This document shows, one piece after another, positions 60,557 through 64,000 of a DNA stretch of 64,000 nt. The number at the start of each line of letters is the position of its first letter. The first letter of the stretch is position 1. A model generated the notes under the pieces. The model had not been told where the DNA came from, made no database searches, and worked only from the letters and a program-made list of their open reading frames with translations. The position numbers were made by a program, and so were the translations under genes. The stretch is from Camelimonas lactis (GTDB lineage: Bacteria; Pseudomonadota; Alphaproteobacteria; Rhizobiales; Beijerinckiaceae). Location: contig NZ_SLWL01000011.1 in NCBI RefSeq assembly GCF_004342915.1, forward strand, positions 1-64,000. Reading direction: 5' to 3'.

Positions 60557-61756
60557 TCAATCCACGAAGTCCCAGCTTTTTCCATTAAATTTCTGCAACT
60601 TCATGAAGGTGACAATGGCGTAATTGTCCGGCGAGGTGTTGATGTAGCTGCCAGGCAGCAGCAACTCCGGGCGAAACTGCTTCAGGCTGGCCACCTGCTT
60701 CATGATGTTCTCGCGCGTCAGATCATCGCCCGCCTGCTTCAGCACCTGCTCGAGGGTCTGCGCGGCGGCGTAGCCCATGGCGTAGAGCGCGTCATTGGTG
60801 TCGGCCCCTGGCATGTTCTCCTTCATCCACGCCAGCCATTCCTTCACCGCCGGATCGTCCTTCCACTGCGGATCGCTTGGGTCCTTGGCGAAACCGGCGG
60901 TCATCACGCCCACCGATTTGTCGAGGCCAGCCGGCTTCAGGGTGGCGCCGATGGACGCCGAGCCCAGATGCAGGAAGGTATGGGGCTTCCAGTTCAGGTC
61001 CGCCGCCTTGCTGATGGCCTGGGCCGCCTGCTTGGCGTAGGTGAACAGGAACAGGGCGTCGGCGCCGGAATTCTTCAGGATCACCATCTGGCTGTCGACG
61101 GTCGGGTCCGTCGGCTGGAACATCTGGGCGCTGACGATCATCTTGTCGGCCTTGTCGCCGAGCCCGTCCTTCAGCCCCGCCAGCATGTCCTTGCCGAAGT
61201 CGTCGTTCTGGTACAGCACGCCGATCTTCGCGTTCGGGTTCAGCTTGAGCAACTGTGTGGCGTAAAACTTCGCCTCGTCGTGCAGGTTCGGCTGCCAGCC
61301 GGTGGTCCAGTGATACTTTTTCGGGTCGTTGAAGGCGGACGAACCGGCGGCGTTGAACAGGTGCGGCACCTTTTTGGCGTTGAGATAGGGCCGGATCGCC
61401 ATGTTCACCGGCGTTCCCAGCACGCCGAAGATCAGCGCCACCTCATCGCCTTCCACAAGGCTGCGCACGTTCTCGACGGCTTTCGGCGGCTGGTAGCCGT
61501 CATCGCGGCTGATGAAGGTGATCTTGCGGCCGTTAATGCCGCCCTTCTTCTCATTCAGCCATTTGAAATAGGCCGCCTCGACCTTGCCGAGATTGCCATA
61601 GGCCGACGCCGGACCGCTGTAGGCGATGGTCTGGCCGACCTTGATTTCCTTGTCAGAAGTTCCGGGGCCATATTTGGCTTCGGCCTGCGCGGCGGTTGCG
61701 CCCAGCACCAGCGCCGCGCCAGCCAACAGGGCGCGGACGCGCAAAAACGTCTTCAT
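60557..61756 (-). CDS. ABC-transporter substrate-binding protein, copy 2
   Basis: A 399-residue paralog of the protein at 59261. The signal peptide is 1-25 (ending TAAQAEA). Shared blocks are almost identical (GPGTSDKEIKVGQTIAYSGP, FKWLNEKKGGINGRKITFIS, MAIRPYLNAKKVP); differences concentrate in the central lobe (KYHWTTGWQPNLHDEAKFYA). The tandem arrangement points to gene duplication, with two ligands or two affinities sharing one unseen permease. It is first of the pair. Confidence 0.9.
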   Translation of the reverse strand: MKTFLRVRALLAGAALVLGATAAQAEAKYGPGTSDKEIKVGQTIAYSGPASAYGNLGKVEAAYFKWLNEKKGGINGRKITFISRDDGYQPPKAVENVRSLVEGDEVALIFGVLGTPVNMAIRPYLNAKKVPHLFNAAGSSAFNDPKKYHWTTGWQPNLHDEAKFYATQLLKLNPNAKIGVLYQNDDFGKDMLAGLKDGLGDKADKMIVSAQMFQPTDPTVDSQMVILKNSGADALFLFTYAKQAAQAISKAADLNWKPHTFLHLGSASIGATLKPAGLDKSVGVMTAGFAKDPSDPQWKDDPAVKEWLAWMKENMPGADTNDALYAMGYAAAQTLEQVLKQAGDDLTRENIMKQVASLKQFRPELLLPGSYINTSPDNYAIVTFMKLQKFNGKSWDFVD

Positions 61757-61881
61757 AGCTTCCTCCCGGCGGGCCGGCAGCGGCCCGCACCATTATTTGA
61801 TCGGGTTAACCTGGCCAGTTTGCTGCGCGGGTCAAGCGAAAGCAGCGCCCTGACAGGCGTCGTCCCGTGGATGTCCGCCGG

Positions 61882-62271
61882 TCAGGGCGTCTTGCCGCCT
61901 TCCAAACCCGCCGCACGCCGGTAGGCGGCGTAGCCTGGCTGGTCGACCGACAGCTTCTCCAGGGTGGTGGCGTAGAGATGGTCGATGACGGCCGGATCGT
62001 CCGCGTTCACGACCCCGGAGGCGATGCCCGCCGCCAGGGCGGCGTTGAGGGTCGCCAGATCGCCGTCCTGGCGCAGGAGCGCCGCAAGCCGGCCGCGTTC
62101 GGCGGCCTCGCCCTGACCTGCCTGAGCCAGTTGCCGCAAGGCCAGATCAATGGCGTTGGCGGCGACGCGGACGTGGAAAACCTTGTCGGCCGGGGCCACC
62201 GGCATCAGTTCGTTGCGCAGCCAGGCGGCGACGGCGGTCAGCAGTTCCTGGGGTGTGGGTTCGTCCTGCAT
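61882..62271 (-). CDS. DUF6285 protein
   Basis: A 129-residue soluble helical protein (PTPQELLTAVAAWLRNELMP, KVFHVRVAANAIDLALRQLA, VVNADDPAVIDHLYATTLEK). This pattern is the DUF6285 family, which regularly follows an aminoglycoside-phosphotransferase-like gene in acyl-CoA catabolic clusters, as here (16 bp downstream). Function unknown; partnership with the kinase-like protein is the likely reading. Confidence 0.75.
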   Translation of the reverse strand: MQDEPTPQELLTAVAAWLRNELMPVAPADKVFHVRVAANAIDLALRQLAQAGQGEAAERGRLAALLRQDGDLATLNAALAAGIASGVVNADDPAVIDHLYATTLEKLSVDQPGYAAYRRAAGLEGGKTP

Positions 62272-62287
62272 GGCGTCTCCAGAAGCG

Positions 62288-63325
62288 TCAGGCCCGCGGG
62301 GCGATCAGGTTGAGAAGATCGATCTCGGTTTCAGAGGCGCGACGGGCGATCATGGCCCGTTCGACGCCGGCGTCGAGACCGGAGCGGAAGGTGTCGATCA
62401 TGCCGGTGCAGGCGATGCCCCAGCGCAGGGAGCCAAGCGCCTCCCAGAACCGCACCTGCTGCGGGTCGACCTTGCGGCCGCCAGCTTTTTCATAGCCGGC
62501 GAACAGTTGCTCGCGGCTGCCGAAGCCGCCGGCCGGCTGGTCCAGCGCGCCAAAGCGCCAGGAATTGACGCAGATCCACGCCAGATCCTCCATCGGATCG
62601 CCGAGGTGGGCGATTTCCCAGTCGAGCACGGCGCGGACGCCGTCGGGGCCGATGATCAGGTTGCCATTACGGAAATCGCCATGCACCAGCACCGGCTGCG
62701 CCGGATCGGGCGGGCAGCGCTCCGCCAGCCAGCGAAACGCCAGCTCGAACACCGGTTTGTGCAGGTTCATGCCGCGCCAGCGCCGCAGCAGGTCATCCAG
62801 TTGCTGGCGCGCCGGCGACAGCCGCAGCGGCGGCAGGGCCGCGACGTCGACCTTTGCGATGCGGGCGAGAATGCCGCCGCACTGCTCCGCCAGAAAGGTG
62901 CGGGCGTGAGCGAATTCCGCGTCGCGCAGGATCTTGCGGGCAATGGTTTCGCCCTCGACCCGGCGGGTGATGAAGCCGCGCCCGACGCCGTCCTCCGGCG
63001 TCAGCACGCGCATAACCTCCGGCACGGGCACGCCACGGGCGCCGGCGGCGCGGATCACCGCCGCCTCGGTTTCCAGGCCAGCGGCGCCATCGGCCTGGCG
63101 CCAGCCGCCGGGGGCGCGGCGCAGGATCAGCCCGACATCCACGGCGGAGCCGACGGCGCGGAACGCCCAGGTCTCCTGGCTGGCGCCGCCAGAAAGCCGC
63201 ATCATGTCGACAACGGCCGTGGCTCCTGGCGCCAGTTGGCCAGCGATGCGGGAAAGCTCCTGGGTGAGCAACGCCTGATCGTCGAGAGTCGTGCGCGCGG
63301 CGATTGCGTCCGTTGCTGGCTTCAT
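62288..63325 (-). CDS. Phosphotransferase-family protein (APH fold, ACAD10/11-like)
   Basis: A 345-residue kinase-fold protein: SGGASQETWAFRAV (N-lobe), the catalytic loop VLVHGDFRNGNLIIGPDGVR and the metal site VLDWEIAHLGDPMEDLAW. This subgroup, fused to or beside acyl-CoA dehydrogenases, phosphorylates 4-hydroxyacyl-CoAs in the ACAD10/11 route; that activity is inferred. The start ATG 63325 overlaps the stop of the upstream crotonase gene (ATGA). Confidence 0.88.
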   Translation of the reverse strand: MKPATDAIAARTTLDDQALLTQELSRIAGQLAPGATAVVDMMRLSGGASQETWAFRAVGSAVDVGLILRRAPGGWRQADGAAGLETEAAVIRAAGARGVPVPEVMRVLTPEDGVGRGFITRRVEGETIARKILRDAEFAHARTFLAEQCGGILARIAKVDVAALPPLRLSPARQQLDDLLRRWRGMNLHKPVFELAFRWLAERCPPDPAQPVLVHGDFRNGNLIIGPDGVRAVLDWEIAHLGDPMEDLAWICVNSWRFGALDQPAGGFGSREQLFAGYEKAGGRKVDPQQVRFWEALGSLRWGIACTGMIDTFRSGLDAGVERAMIARRASETEIDLLNLIAPRA

Positions 63326-64000
63326 GGCTCCCCCTGCTCCCACCATGGGTACTGCGACGGCATGTCCCGCGAAACCTTGCCCGGGAAGGCCGGCTTGCGC
63401 TTGTCCAGAAACGCCTGCACGCCCTCGCGCACATCGGCGTGGGCGCCGCGCTCCATGGACATGGGGCCATCGATGGAAAGCAGATGGAACGGGTCTGGCT
63501 GGGCGGCGTAGCGCCACAGCAACTGGCGGGTCAGCGCCACGGAAACCGGCGAGGATTCCGCCGTCATTTCAATGGCGATGGCCTTGGCCCGGGCCAGCAG
63601 ATCCTCCGGCGCCGTCACCTCCGCGACCAGGCCGCCGCGCAGCGCTTCTTCCGCGCCGAAGGTGGCGCCGGTGATCGACCAGCGCAACGCCTGGGGCAGG
63701 CCAACGATCTGCGGCAGGAACCAGGCGCTGCCCGCCTCCGGCACCAGGCCGCGCCGGGCGAAAATGAAACCGATTTTGGCGTTGGACGAACAGATGCGCA
63801 CGTCCATCGGCAGGGTCATGGTGGCGCCGACGCCAACGCAGCCGCCGTTGATCGCCGCGATCGACGGCTTGCGGCAGTTGAAGATGGCGTGCACGAAACT
63901 GACGCCGGACGCGCGGCCGCCATTGGCGAGACGCTGGCCGAAATTGCCGGCCCCGTGCGGATCGGTCGTGTCAAAGCTTTTGGCTCCGGCCGATACGTCG
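63322..64000 (-). CDS. Enoyl-CoA hydratase/isomerase-family protein (5' end outside window)
   Basis: The last 225 or so residues of a crotonase-fold protein; the frame stays open to base 64000. Visible parts: TTDPHGAGNFGQRLANGGRA, FNCRKPSIAAINGGCVGVGA, TMTLPMDVRICSSNAKIGFI, RGLVPEAGSAWFLPQIVGLP and the end VQAFLDKRKPAFPGK. As in the crotonase at 41635, the two classic hydratase Glu residues are not evident. It is translationally coupled to the phosphotransferase gene. Confidence 0.88.
   Translation of the reverse strand, partial: DVSAGAKSFDTTDPHGAGNFGQRLANGGRASGVSFVHAIFNCRKPSIAAINGGCVGVGATMTLPMDVRICSSNAKIGFIFARRGLVPEAGSAWFLPQIVGLPQALRWSITGATFGAEEALRGGLVAEVTAPEDLLARAKAIAIEMTAESSPVSVALTRQLLWRYAAQPDPFHLLSIDGPMSMERGAHADVREGVQAFLDKRKPAFPGKVSRDMPSQYPWWEQGEP

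Overview
The window is GC-rich, densely coded chromosome from an alphaproteobacterium. The evidence is a CtrA/ChpT/SciP cell-cycle set, a FliJ-like gene beside ctrA, GANTC and TTAA-type sites at the promoters, the rluD-rpoH gene order, a PmtA-type methyltransferase and a NadQ-type regulator ahead of nadABC. The order is probably Hyphomicrobiales (Rhizobiales) or close to it; the genus cannot be read from the sequence.

Left edge (1-1853): a tyrosine integrase lies next to the 3' end of a tRNA-Met gene, beside decayed regulator sequence and a 23-bp tandem repeat. This looks like the right end of an integrated element that continues off the window. 1854-10098: pmtA, mnmA, sciP, a methyltransferase/flippase-like membrane protein pair, fliJ, ctrA and chpT, so three members of the CtrA regulatory network lie within about 5 kb. 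10372-17816: cysQ, a type-II (auxiliary) tryptophanyl-tRNA synthetase preceded by what looks like a ribosome-mediated attenuator with its own leader peptide, a DUF1134 protein, a coiled-coil membrane protein, an acyl-CoA synthetase and an orphan ureE with a very His-rich tail.

18381-30007: a single-chain acyl-CoA carboxylase (BC-BCCP-CT in one polypeptide), then nadQ and the nadA-nadB-nadC operon with two 22-bp operator-like repeats. nadB carries an in-frame 63-bp tandem array of palindromes. An HSL-type hydrolase, a solitary C5 DNA methyltransferase with an N-terminal helix-turn-helix, and a small membrane protein follow. 30238-41137: a wrecked acyl-CoA synthetase, a solute-binding protein, tRNA-Glu, rluD-rpoH, purA with a terminator in its leader, a DMT transporter, a thioesterase and an L,D-transpeptidase.

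41635-64000: mainly acyl-CoA metabolism (two crotonases, two acyl-CoA dehydrogenases, thioesterase, carboxyltransferase, a two-domain CoA transferase, MDR and SDR oxidoreductases, two paralogous solute-binding proteins, a DUF6285/phosphotransferase pair). It is interrupted by MgtC and by a sigma factor / membrane anti-sigma / Gly-His-rich secreted protein / subtilisin-like protease locus. In that locus the periplasmic part of the anti-sigma factor resembles the protease's own propeptide, which suggests a surface signalling circuit and is the most attractive candidate for a poorly described system here. The nadB palindrome array and the trpS attenuator are the next most interesting.
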